The translations under genes and the position numbers were made by a program. From Calditrichota bacterium (GTDB lineage: Bacteria > Zhuqueibacterota > Zhuqueibacteria > Zhuqueibacterales > Geothermadaptataceae): DNA of 5,586 nt. Numbering within the stretch: position 1 is the first letter of the stretch; every line of letters begins with the position of its first letter. The notes beneath the pieces were generated by a model, which was not told where the DNA came from, did no database searches, and was given only the letters and a program-made list of their open reading frames with translations. Positions 1 to 4,819 of this stretch are shown here, in pieces. The stretch lies in assembly GCA_008501545.1 (NCBI GenBank), contig QQUM01000254.1:1-5586 (forward strand), written 5' to 3'.

Positions 1-354
1 GATTACATCGAAGTGCCCGTTCTGTTGAAGTTCTTGTTTGGTCAAAACGATGTGAAGCCATACGCAATGGTTGGTCCGAGTATTGGTTATCTTCTCAGTT
101 CAAAAATGGAGTATGACTTAGGTATATTTGGCTCCGGGGAAGAAGACATTAAAGATGAAACAAAAAGCATCGATTTCGGTGTGGGCTTCGGCGGCGGTGT
201 CACAATGCCGATGGGCAAAAATTCAATTTTTGTCGAAGCCAGATATGCCATTGGCTTTGTGAATTTAAATGATGATCCCGAGGATACAGAAACAGAGATC
301 AAAACCAATGGCTTTCAGGTTTTTGTTGGGATGACCTTTCCCATTGGGAAATAG
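1..354 (+). CDS. Outer-membrane beta-barrel protein, porin family (5' truncated)
   Basis: The frame is open from the first base and ends at TAG 352-354, giving 117 residues of the C-terminal part. The visible start DYIEVPVLLKF is the 'Y-[IL]-E-[IV]-P-[VL]-L-[IL]-K' strand typical of the small Bacteroidetes-style barrel family (OMP_b-brl_2 type), usually found about the middle of a roughly 200-residue protein, so about half the gene is probably missing. Alternating hydrophobic/polar strands follow: PYAMVGPSIGYLL, SIDFGVGFGGGVTMPMG, NSIFVEARYAIGF and a last strand GFQVFVGMTFPIGK. Glycine-rich turns and an acidic loop (GEEDIKDE) lie between them. The last strand carries alternating aromatic residues, as expected of a BAM recognition signal. 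The cargo or function of such barrels cannot be told from sequence. The GTG at 13-15 is an internal codon, not a start. It converges with the minus-strand gene at 526-1245. Confidence 0.85.
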   Translation, partial: DYIEVPVLLKFLFGQNDVKPYAMVGPSIGYLLSSKMEYDLGIFGSGEEDIKDETKSIDFGVGFGGGVTMPMGKNSIFVEARYAIGFVNLNDDPEDTETEIKTNGFQVFVGMTFPIGK

Positions 355-406
355 AACCAAGAAATGAATGCAACCAAAAGGGCACTTTTTTTGAGTTAAA
401 TTGTTT

Positions 407-443
407 GCTTTCAGCTCTGCCTCGTTTTTGTGGAGCTGAAAGC
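407..443. terminator. Hairpin between convergent genes, possible terminator
   Basis: An 11-bp perfect inverted repeat, GCTTTCAGCTC (407-417) and GAGCTGAAAGC (433-443), has a 15-base loop. It lies 53 bases after the stop of the barrel gene and 83 bases beyond the stop of the minus-strand gene, where a shared terminator is expected. Neither strand has a U-run directly after the stem, so it is not a classical intrinsic terminator. It may act with a factor, protect the RNA 3' end, or be unrelated. Confidence 0.4.
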
Positions 444-525
444 TGTATTGATAGCACTGCAAATAAAAGGTTTTAAAAGCATAGTTAGTAGGTCTCCAAA
501 AATCGGAATGAAATATCGATTTAAT

Positions 526-1245
526 TTAACCCCTAATCTCTTTGCTTTCATTTAGTTTTTTACGATATATGTAATATTTGTGCTTTAACCGCTTGTATAT
601 GGATTTTAAGATTGCCAGGCATCCAATTAAAAAACTAGCAATTGAAAGTGCTTTATTAAAATTTGCATCTTCACCCAGCTGTTCCACAAGCTCATTTTTA
701 TGTACTAATTCATTAGCAATTTTACTGATTTCAGGTTCAATTGTAAAGTATGTTGTATCTAATTTCAGCACTATGTTGTTAAAAAGAAAGCTTTGATCCT
801 TGTCGAGTTTGTTAAAAGGATCTTTCGTTTCAATTTCGATCAAAAGATTATCAATAAACTTGAGTTCATTTACTGAACTGCTATCATTTAAGAGAACATC
901 TATTTCAATATCTCTCAAAATAGTTTCTAAGGATACATTTAAAGGATAGAAATTAGAACGTTTGATTATTTTCAAAATATTGTAATCGTTGTAGGATAGT
1001 GAATAGGCCTTTTGTTGTTTTAGATAGTATTCTAATTGGTTAAGTTCTGCTCTTTTTCTAATCAATATTCTTAAATTGTGTTTCATCGAGTTCATTGGAA
1101 AAGCTTGTTGGTATTCAGAATTGTCGTATGAACTCCAAAAACCAACAAAAAATAGCACAATAGCCACAGCAACCGGCATGATTACTTTGACAAACTTGCC
1201 GAAGACCTCCCAGAATTGATCAACGAAGAATTTGTTTTTTATCAT
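526..1245 (-). CDS. Unrecognised AT-rich protein with two membrane helices
   Basis: This 239-residue protein matches no family I recognise. A hydrophobic helix spans about residues 20-38 (from VKVIMPVAVAIV to FFVGFW) and a second about 199-217 (ALSIASFLIGCLAILKSIY). The N-terminus (KNK) and the C-terminal tail after the second helix (KRLKHKYYIYRKK) are basic, so the positive-inside rule predicts both ends in the cytoplasm and the central 155 residues outside the inner membrane. That central part is charged and mostly helical in character (IRKRAELNQLEYYLKQQ; ISKIANELVHKNELVEQL), possibly coiled-coil. The start is supported by GGAGG on the minus strand (1250-1254), 4 bases before ATG. Base composition is odd: lines 541-780 hold 71 G/C in 240 bases (30%), against 57% in 2581-2640 of the nearby barrel gene, which suggests foreign origin. 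It stands alone, convergent with the left gene and divergent from the right cluster. Confidence 0.75.
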   Translation of the reverse strand: MIKNKFFVDQFWEVFGKFVKVIMPVAVAIVLFFVGFWSSYDNSEYQQAFPMNSMKHNLRILIRKRAELNQLEYYLKQQKAYSLSYNDYNILKIIKRSNFYPLNVSLETILRDIEIDVLLNDSSSVNELKFIDNLLIEIETKDPFNKLDKDQSFLFNNIVLKLDTTYFTIEPEISKIANELVHKNELVEQLGEDANFNKALSIASFLIGCLAILKSIYKRLKHKYYIYRKKLNESKEIRG

Positions 1246-1319
1246 AATTCCTCCAAAATTTCATGTTTAATATTTCATACCTGATGTGCAGATCATCCGC
1301 ATAAAATCACCACACATCC

Positions 1320-1352
1320 AGGCGCCAGGCACTTCCAAAGTGCCTGGCGCCT
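1320..1352. repeat. Perfect 15-bp GC-rich hairpin, REP-like palindrome
   Basis: AGGCGCCAGGCACTT (1320-1334) is the exact reverse complement of AAGTGCCTGGCGCCT (1338-1352), with a three-base loop CCA. It is very GC-rich compared with its surroundings. It sits between divergent promoters, where a terminator makes little sense, and no U-run follows on either strand. Its compact symmetry resembles dispersed REP-type palindromes or small non-autonomous elements. Only one copy is in this window, so its dispersal cannot be judged here. Confidence 0.6.
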
Positions 1353-1361
1353 TGTGCATTC

Positions 1362-1378
1362 TGCGGAATTCTTCCGCA
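1362..1378. promoter_or_regulatory. 17-bp dyad TGCGGAA-N3-TTCCGCA, possible operator or activator site
   Basis: TGCGGAA (1362-1368) and TTCCGCA (1372-1378) are perfect inverted copies around TTC. A third copy of the half-site, TTCCGCA, is at 1390-1396, and TCCGCA occurs at 1296-1301. Repeated half-sites point to a dimeric DNA-binding protein. The dyad centre lies about 97 bases upstream of the sigma-54-like element at 1467, a usual distance for an enhancer-binding-protein site. The link to any regulator is inference. Confidence 0.35.
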
Positions 1379-1466
1379 CTCCTCTCGATTTCCGCATTTC
1401 CTTCTCATCTCTGCCAATTTATTTAAATACTATAATTTAATCACGCTTATGTCATCTTTTCTATTT

Positions 1467-1482
1467 TGGCATCTCCTTTGAA
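1467..1482 (+). promoter_or_regulatory. Candidate sigma-54 (-24/-12) promoter for the barrel operon
   Basis: TGGCATCTCCTTTGAA agrees with the sigma-54 consensus TGGCAC-N5-TTGCW at TGGCA, at TTG and at the final A, with correct spacing between the blocks. It departs at the C after TGGCA, at the following purine position, and at the C of the GC dinucleotide (A here). That last mismatch weakens it, because the -12 GC is usually kept. If real, transcription would start near 1492-1495 and leave a leader of about 75 bases before ATG 1569. The TATAAT at 1431-1436 is an alternative without a recognisable -35. Confidence 0.3.
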
Positions 1483-1568
1483 TAATGACCAACCAACATC
1501 GCACAACAAAAATAAGATGGTTCAGCGATACAGACTGAATGGTCAGGTTTAAATAAAGGAGCAGAATC

Positions 1569-2231
1569 ATGAAACGAAAAATCTTTTTACAAGTATGCAT
1601 CACAGGATTGTTCTTTTTGGCAGTTTCATTGCAAGCCCAGTACAAACCGAAAAATTCCGGTTTCGGCGTGCGGGCGAGTTTTTGGAACATGAACAAGTCG
1701 GATGCCGGCATTCGCATCACCAGCAGTGCTACCCACGATGAAGTCAATGTCAGCGGGGGGGGCGGCTGGCTCTATTTCTTTTCCCGTGTGGATGACTACT
1801 GGTTTGTCGAGTTCAATATTGGCGGGATTGGCGAGGTGAACGCGAGCGATCGTTATTATCACTACGACGATAAAGTCGATGTCGCGGCGATTACGCCATT
1901 TCTACTTGGCTTTCGACAGGACTTAATGCACCCGCGCAGCTACAGCGCCTTGCGGCCGTATCTCACTTTTGGCGTCGGTGCCTACTGGATCAGCGATATT
2001 CATGTCGGCGAATATGATTATTATCGCGACGAAGTTTTGGTCAACACCGTTTTCGAGCCGGGTGGCTATGCCGGCGGTGGTTTCAATTTCCATCTGACAC
2101 CAAATTTAGCCTTGAATTTAGATGCAAAGTACCATTTTATTGATTATAATGTGAAACACGATTACAGTGGTTTTGATTTTGGAATGGGTATCAGTTTTAT
2201 GTGGGGACGGTATCGTTCTTCACGGTATTAA
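1569..2231 (+). CDS. Outer-membrane beta-barrel protein, unfused paralogue of the next gene
   Basis: The 220-residue protein has a Sec signal peptide (MKRK, hydrophobic core about 5-19, likely cleavage after SLQAQ at residue 24). The rest consists of short amphipathic strands separated by polar loops: GFGVRASFW, GWLYFFSRV, WFVEFNIGGIGEV, AITPFLLGFRQDL, LRPYLTFGVGAYW, GGYAGGGFNFHL, LALNLDAKYHFIDY and FDFGMGISFMWG. This fits an eight-strand barrel with the BAM signal near residues 205-213 and a short basic tail, RYRSSRY. AAGGAG at 1556-1561, 7 bases before ATG, supports the start. It shares its strands with residues 30-212 of the next gene, starting 20 bp downstream, so the two form an operon and probably arose by tandem duplication. 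A run of eight G (1755-1762) encodes part of SGGGG at residues 62-66. Function is unknown; a structural, receptor or pore role is possible. Confidence 0.88.
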   Translation: MKRKIFLQVCITGLFFLAVSLQAQYKPKNSGFGVRASFWNMNKSDAGIRITSSATHDEVNVSGGGGWLYFFSRVDDYWFVEFNIGGIGEVNASDRYYHYDDKVDVAAITPFLLGFRQDLMHPRSYSALRPYLTFGVGAYWISDIHVGEYDYYRDEVLVNTVFEPGGYAGGGFNFHLTPNLALNLDAKYHFIDYNVKHDYSGFDFGMGISFMWGRYRSSRY

Positions 2232-2239
2232 ATAAAACT

Positions 2240-2254
2240 GGAGGATGAGGGTTG
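2240..2254 (+). promoter_or_regulatory. Ribosome binding site selecting a TTG start
   Basis: GGAGG (2240-2244) lies 7 bases before TTG 2252-2254. This start gives a proper signal peptide, MRSVRTN followed by a hydrophobic stretch ending AQ. The in-frame ATG at 2282 would remove the basic n-region and has no comparable GGAGG upstream. The ATG at 2245 is in another frame and stops after six codons at 2263-2265. Confidence 0.75.
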
Positions 2255-3856
2255 AGAAGCGTTAGAACAAATATTGTTGCAATGATTTTTCTACTCACAT
2301 GTGCAACACAGGTTATGGCCCAGGGCATTTCCCGGCCAAGTGGATTCGGTGTTCGTCTGGCTTTCTGGAACATCACCAACCAGAAATCGAGCTTTAGTCT
2401 GTCGACGGATGTCACGAATGTTAATTCCAGTGTTTCCATGAATGGTTTTGGCTCGTACATCTACTATTTTTCCCGCTTTCAGAGCAATATATTTTTCGAG
2501 ACGCATCTTGGCGCCTTTGCCGCCGGAAGCTGGAGCCTGACAGACAGCGAACATGATAATGTGTCCATGGTTATTCCCTTGCTTTTCGGCTTGCGCTGGG
2601 ATTTGTTGCCGGGCAAACTGCCCACGTCGTTTCAGCCTTATCTCACTATCGGTGGGGGACCTTATTGGAATACGGAAATCTCCGGAAGCTCGCAAAATAT
2701 CGTGCAGAATGAGGTGTTGGTCGAGACCGGAACCCGCCTTGGCTGGTATGCAGGCGGTGGCATGAATCTGATGCTGGCGAGCTGGTTTGCCCTCAACTTC
2801 GATTTAAAACACCATTTCATCAATTATGAGCAGAATGATGATTTCAGCGGCCTGGAAACCAGTCTCGGTTTCGTTTTCATGTGGGGCGCGAAAAAGGAAA
2901 TGTTTCGCATTCAGGATGTGCGGGTGGTGGTGGAAGATATTTACCCGGCGTATTACCAGTTTTACAATTCTTATCCCATCGCATTGGTCAGTATTCGAAA
3001 CACCGCCGGTTATGACATCGAAGTGAATGTGCGTTCGGTGATAAAAGGCTATTCCCTGCGAGCAAAAAACAGCGGCTACTTCAAAATTCGCAAAGGCCAA
3101 ACACGCGATATTCCGGTGCACTCCCTGTTTGGCACCAACTTGTTGCAAATGGAGCGACGTCGCAGCGCTGTGCTGGACGTGGAAGTGGAAGGCAAAGCCG
3201 GCCACAAAATTACAAAATCAGCCAGCGCACAACTGACAGTGCACAGCCGCAATGCGTGGGACGGCGCCATTGACAAACTTGGTGTGTTTCTCACGCCGGA
3301 AGATCAGGAAATTCGCGAGTTTACCAAAAGCATTCGTGTTGATGACACCGAAGAGATGCAGCAATTACCGGACAATTTGAAATTTGCCAGGGCGATATTC
3401 TCCGAGCTTGTCCAACACAAGCTGCGCTATCATCCCGATCCCAATATTCCATTTTACATGGATGACCGCGTGCAATACGCCGGCGAAACCCTGCAGCGCG
3501 GCAGCGGCGATTGTGATGATCTGGTGGTATTGTACGCCACTTTGCTTGAAAGCGTCGGTATTCGCACGGCGTTTGTTGAAGTGCAGGATCCCGAGAAACC
3601 GATCGCCCACGTCTATCTCATGTTCGATACCGGTCTGACTCCCATCGAAGGTTATCGCATTTCGCCGAACGACAAGCGCTACGTCATTCGCCTGCGCGAT
3701 GACAATCGCAGCACGGTGTGGATTCCCGTTGAAACGACACTTGTCGATCGTGGCTTTGAAGATGCCTGGCGCACCGGCGCAACAGCTTATCTCGAAGAAG
3801 GCAAAATTCGCAACGGTCTCGCGGATGGATGGGTGAGGATAATTGATCATGAATGA
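2252..3856 (+). CDS. Outer-membrane beta-barrel fused to a transglutaminase-like cysteine domain
   Basis: The 534-residue protein has a signal peptide (1-24, ending VMAQ). A barrel domain (about 28-212) parallels the preceding gene: SGFGVR.AFWN, YYFSR, LLFGLRWDL, FQPYLTIGGGPYW, WYAGGGMNL, HHFINYEQNDDFSGL and GFVFMWG. A beta-rich, probably Ig-like linker domain (about 219-333) starts at IQDVRVVVEDIYPAYYQFYN. The C-terminal part (about 375-520) is transglutaminase-like: GSGDCDDL with Cys421, AHVYLMF with His453, VWIPVETTL with Glu494, then the family-like tail GFEDAWRTGATAYLEEG. All three catalytic-type residues are present, so a protease, amidase or cross-linking activity is plausible; the substrate is unknown. 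The chain after the last strand should sit in the periplasm, facing peptidoglycan and envelope proteins. The linker-plus-Cys-domain pair resembles a known bacterial arrangement often joined to other modules; its fusion to a barrel is the unusual part. It starts with TTG and ends at TGA 3854-3856. Confidence 0.88.
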   Translation: MRSVRTNIVAMIFLLTCATQVMAQGISRPSGFGVRLAFWNITNQKSSFSLSTDVTNVNSSVSMNGFGSYIYYFSRFQSNIFFETHLGAFAAGSWSLTDSEHDNVSMVIPLLFGLRWDLLPGKLPTSFQPYLTIGGGPYWNTEISGSSQNIVQNEVLVETGTRLGWYAGGGMNLMLASWFALNFDLKHHFINYEQNDDFSGLETSLGFVFMWGAKKEMFRIQDVRVVVEDIYPAYYQFYNSYPIALVSIRNTAGYDIEVNVRSVIKGYSLRAKNSGYFKIRKGQTRDIPVHSLFGTNLLQMERRRSAVLDVEVEGKAGHKITKSASAQLTVHSRNAWDGAIDKLGVFLTPEDQEIREFTKSIRVDDTEEMQQLPDNLKFARAIFSELVQHKLRYHPDPNIPFYMDDRVQYAGETLQRGSGDCDDLVVLYATLLESVGIRTAFVEVQDPEKPIAHVYLMFDTGLTPIEGYRISPNDKRYVIRLRDDNRSTVWIPVETTLVDRGFEDAWRTGATAYLEEGKIRNGLADGWVRIIDHE

Positions 3857-3861
3857 GGGTT

Positions 3862-3917
3862 GTACGTTGAAGGTCGAAGGTCAAAGGTCAAAGGTTACAC
3901 GTTACACGTCGAAGGTC
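3862..3917 (+). repeat. Eight tandem 7-bp units (GAAGGTC / ACACGTY type)
   Basis: Read in steps of seven from 3862, the units are GTACGTT, GAAGGTC, GAAGGTC, AAAGGTC, AAAGGTT, ACACGTT, ACACGTC and GAAGGTC. All end in GTT or GTC, and the first halves alternate between a GAAG/AAAG type and an ACAC/GTAC type. The period of seven prevents a simple repeating codon pattern. It begins 5 bases after the stop of the barrel-transglutaminase gene. Slippage-prone minisatellite DNA or a dispersed intergenic repeat would look like this. Confidence 0.75.
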
Positions 3918-3942
3918 TTGCATTCGACGTTCGACGTGTGAC
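3901..3942. repeat. 17-position stem formed by the last heptads and inverted heptads
   Basis: The arm 3901-3917 pairs with 3926-3942: 15 Watson-Crick pairs, one G-T wobble (3903/3940) and one G-G mismatch (3914/3929), around an 8-base loop (3918-3925). Read on the minus strand, 3924-3950 gives the heptads GAATGTC, ACACGTC and GAACGTC, so the repeat turns round on itself. TTCGACC (3944-3950) also matches GGTCGAA (3872-3878) in reverse. In RNA this would make a stable hairpin after the fusion gene, possibly attenuating read-through into the FecR gene or protecting the upstream mRNA. A-rich sequence follows, not a U-run. Confidence 0.6.
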
Positions 3943-3961
3943 ATTCGACCAGAAAAATTAA

Positions 3962-3982
3962 ATGAATAGGTTCAAAAAATGA
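3962..3982 (+). CDS. Possible six-residue leader peptide overlapping the FecR-like start
   Basis: ATG 3962 encodes MNRFKK and stops at TGA 3980-3982, overlapping the ATG of the FecR-like gene (3979-3981) in ATGA form. Such stop-start overlaps can couple translation, and the downstream gene has only a weak binding site of its own. No good ribosome binding site precedes the mini-frame, so it may be chance. Confidence 0.15.
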   Translation: MNRFKK

Positions 3983-4695
3983 AAAGTTTAGTAATTTTTA
4001 TCGCACTCATCCCAACCCACTTCCTCTTCGCGGGCAACGATGCACACATAGCAGAAATGTCCGGTGAAGTGAAGGTGCGTCGTGGTTTGGATGAGCACTG
4101 GCAGGCTGCAAAGCCCGGCCTGGATTTGGACGCACTGGATACCATTTTAACCGGTGAAAAAGGCGAAGTGCGGCTCTCGCTCGATGGCGATGTGAATTTC
4201 ACCCTTGGCGCCAATGCTATACTCGATATCTCTGATTTGCGCCGGATTTCCAGGCAGGAACTTTTTCTGATTATCACTTCGGAAAAAATTGAAAGCCTGC
4301 CACCGCGCAGATCACCGGGAAGTTTGCATATCAACAACGTCAACGTATTGCATGGCGCGAAAAAAACCGATACCGGACGACCGAAATTGAATTCGAAAAT
4401 TGAACGGGAGTGGCAGCAACACCGCAACGGCGGCATCGACTTGCTGCAACAGGATTTTTACACCAACGCGATCATCAAATTCCACAAAACACTGAAAACC
4501 TATGTACAGGTGAAAGATTGCGGCGAGATTTACTTTTATCTCGGTCAGGCTTTTGAAGCGCTGGAAAATGAAGGCCAGGCGTTGGAAGCATACTCGAATT
4601 CCATTTCCGAAAATGACGAACAGGCATGCCAGGATGCGCCCTCAGCCCATCGTCGTGAAAAATCAGAAAAGGCGCTCCAGCGATTAAAACGATAA
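3979..4695 (+). CDS. Exported FecR-like domain protein with TPR repeats
   Basis: The 238-residue protein starts with a signal peptide (MKSLVIFIALIPTHFLFAG, about 1-19). Residues 21-100 fit the FecR fold (PF04773 type): AHIAEMSGEVKVRRG, then a 'tild-and-switch' stretch DLDALDTILTGEKGEVRLSL, then GDVNFTLGANAILDIS. A variable linker follows. Two TPR-like helical pairs come next, about 149-176 (GIDLLQQDFYTNAIIKFHKTL) and 181-210 (IYFYLGQAFEALENEGQALEAYSNSI). There is no cytoplasmic anti-sigma part, no membrane helix after the signal and no sigma-factor gene next to it, so it is unlikely to be a classical FecI/FecR regulator. A periplasmic binding or scaffold role, with the TPR contacting a partner, is more likely. 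The Shine-Dalgarno match is weak (ATAGG, 3966-3970). It follows the heptad repeats and precedes the lipoprotein gene by 124 bp. Confidence 0.82.
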   Translation: MKSLVIFIALIPTHFLFAGNDAHIAEMSGEVKVRRGLDEHWQAAKPGLDLDALDTILTGEKGEVRLSLDGDVNFTLGANAILDISDLRRISRQELFLIITSEKIESLPPRRSPGSLHINNVNVLHGAKKTDTGRPKLNSKIEREWQQHRNGGIDLLQQDFYTNAIIKFHKTLKTYVQVKDCGEIYFYLGQAFEALENEGQALEAYSNSISENDEQACQDAPSAHRREKSEKALQRLKR

Positions 4696-4761
4696 TTTAA
4701 AAACGAAATAGTAAGTCCAATAATCATAACAGGAAATTCAACCTGATTTAGCCGGATGACT

Positions 4762-4776
4762 CTGATGGGCCCACAG
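4762..4776. promoter_or_regulatory. Small palindrome in the lipoprotein leader
   Basis: TGGGCCCA (4766-4773) is a perfect 8-bp palindrome, extended by CTG (4762-4764) and CAG (4774-4776) with one bulged A. TTAGCC (4748-4753) and GGCTAA (4786-4791) bracket it as a further 6-bp inverted pair. Together they could form a branched leader structure or an operator. No promoter could be assigned in 4696-4819. Confidence 0.2.
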
Positions 4777-4819
4777 AATTTTTCAGGCTAACGCTCACTT
4801 TTCGAAAGGAATACAAATC

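Larger units (their letters stand above)
1246..1568. other. Divergent intergenic region, 323 bp
   Basis: No convincing gene is seen here on either strand. The region separates the minus-strand membrane protein from the barrel operon. In order it contains the minus-strand ribosome binding site (1250-1254), a TCCGCA hexamer (1296-1301), a perfect 15-bp hairpin (1320-1352), the TGCGGAA/TTCCGCA dyad (1362-1378), a further TTCCGCA copy (1390-1396), an AT-rich block with TATAAT (1431-1436), a sigma-54-like element (1467-1482) and AAGGAG (1556-1561) before the ATG at 1569. No clear promoter for the minus-strand gene could be assigned. Confidence 0.7.

Noticed and set aside
13..15. GTG as a start codon for the leftmost gene
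   Set aside because: The frame is open to base 1 and the residues before it (DYIE) belong to the conserved barrel strand, so the gene continues beyond the window.
1431..1436. TATAAT as a sigma-70 -10 box for the barrel operon
   Set aside because: The hexamer is perfect, but no TTGACA-like element lies 16-18 bases upstream (1407-1414 reads ATCTCTGC), and it would leave a leader of about 125 bases in AT-rich DNA. Kept only as an alternative.
2282..2284. ATG as the start of the barrel-transglutaminase gene
   Set aside because: It lacks a ribosome binding site comparable to the upstream GGAGG and would cut off the basic part of the signal peptide. The TTG at 2252 has GGAGG 7 bases upstream.
2804..3205. 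Minus-strand frame of 133 residues, and another of 134 residues at 2291-2695
   Set aside because: Both lie inside the barrel-transglutaminase gene, overlap its signal peptide, barrel or linker, and show no family features.
3365..3850. Long open frame of 161 residues on the minus strand
   Set aside because: It lies opposite the transglutaminase-like domain, whose motifs are clear on the plus strand. The minus translation has no recognisable domain and the frame is a by-product of codon bias.
3862..3950. CRISPR-like array
   Set aside because: The units are only 7 bp and directly adjacent, with no spacers and no cas genes nearby.
3972..4436. Minus-strand frame of 154 residues
   Set aside because: It is antisense to the FecR-like domain, with a cysteine- and serine-rich composition typical of a shadow frame.
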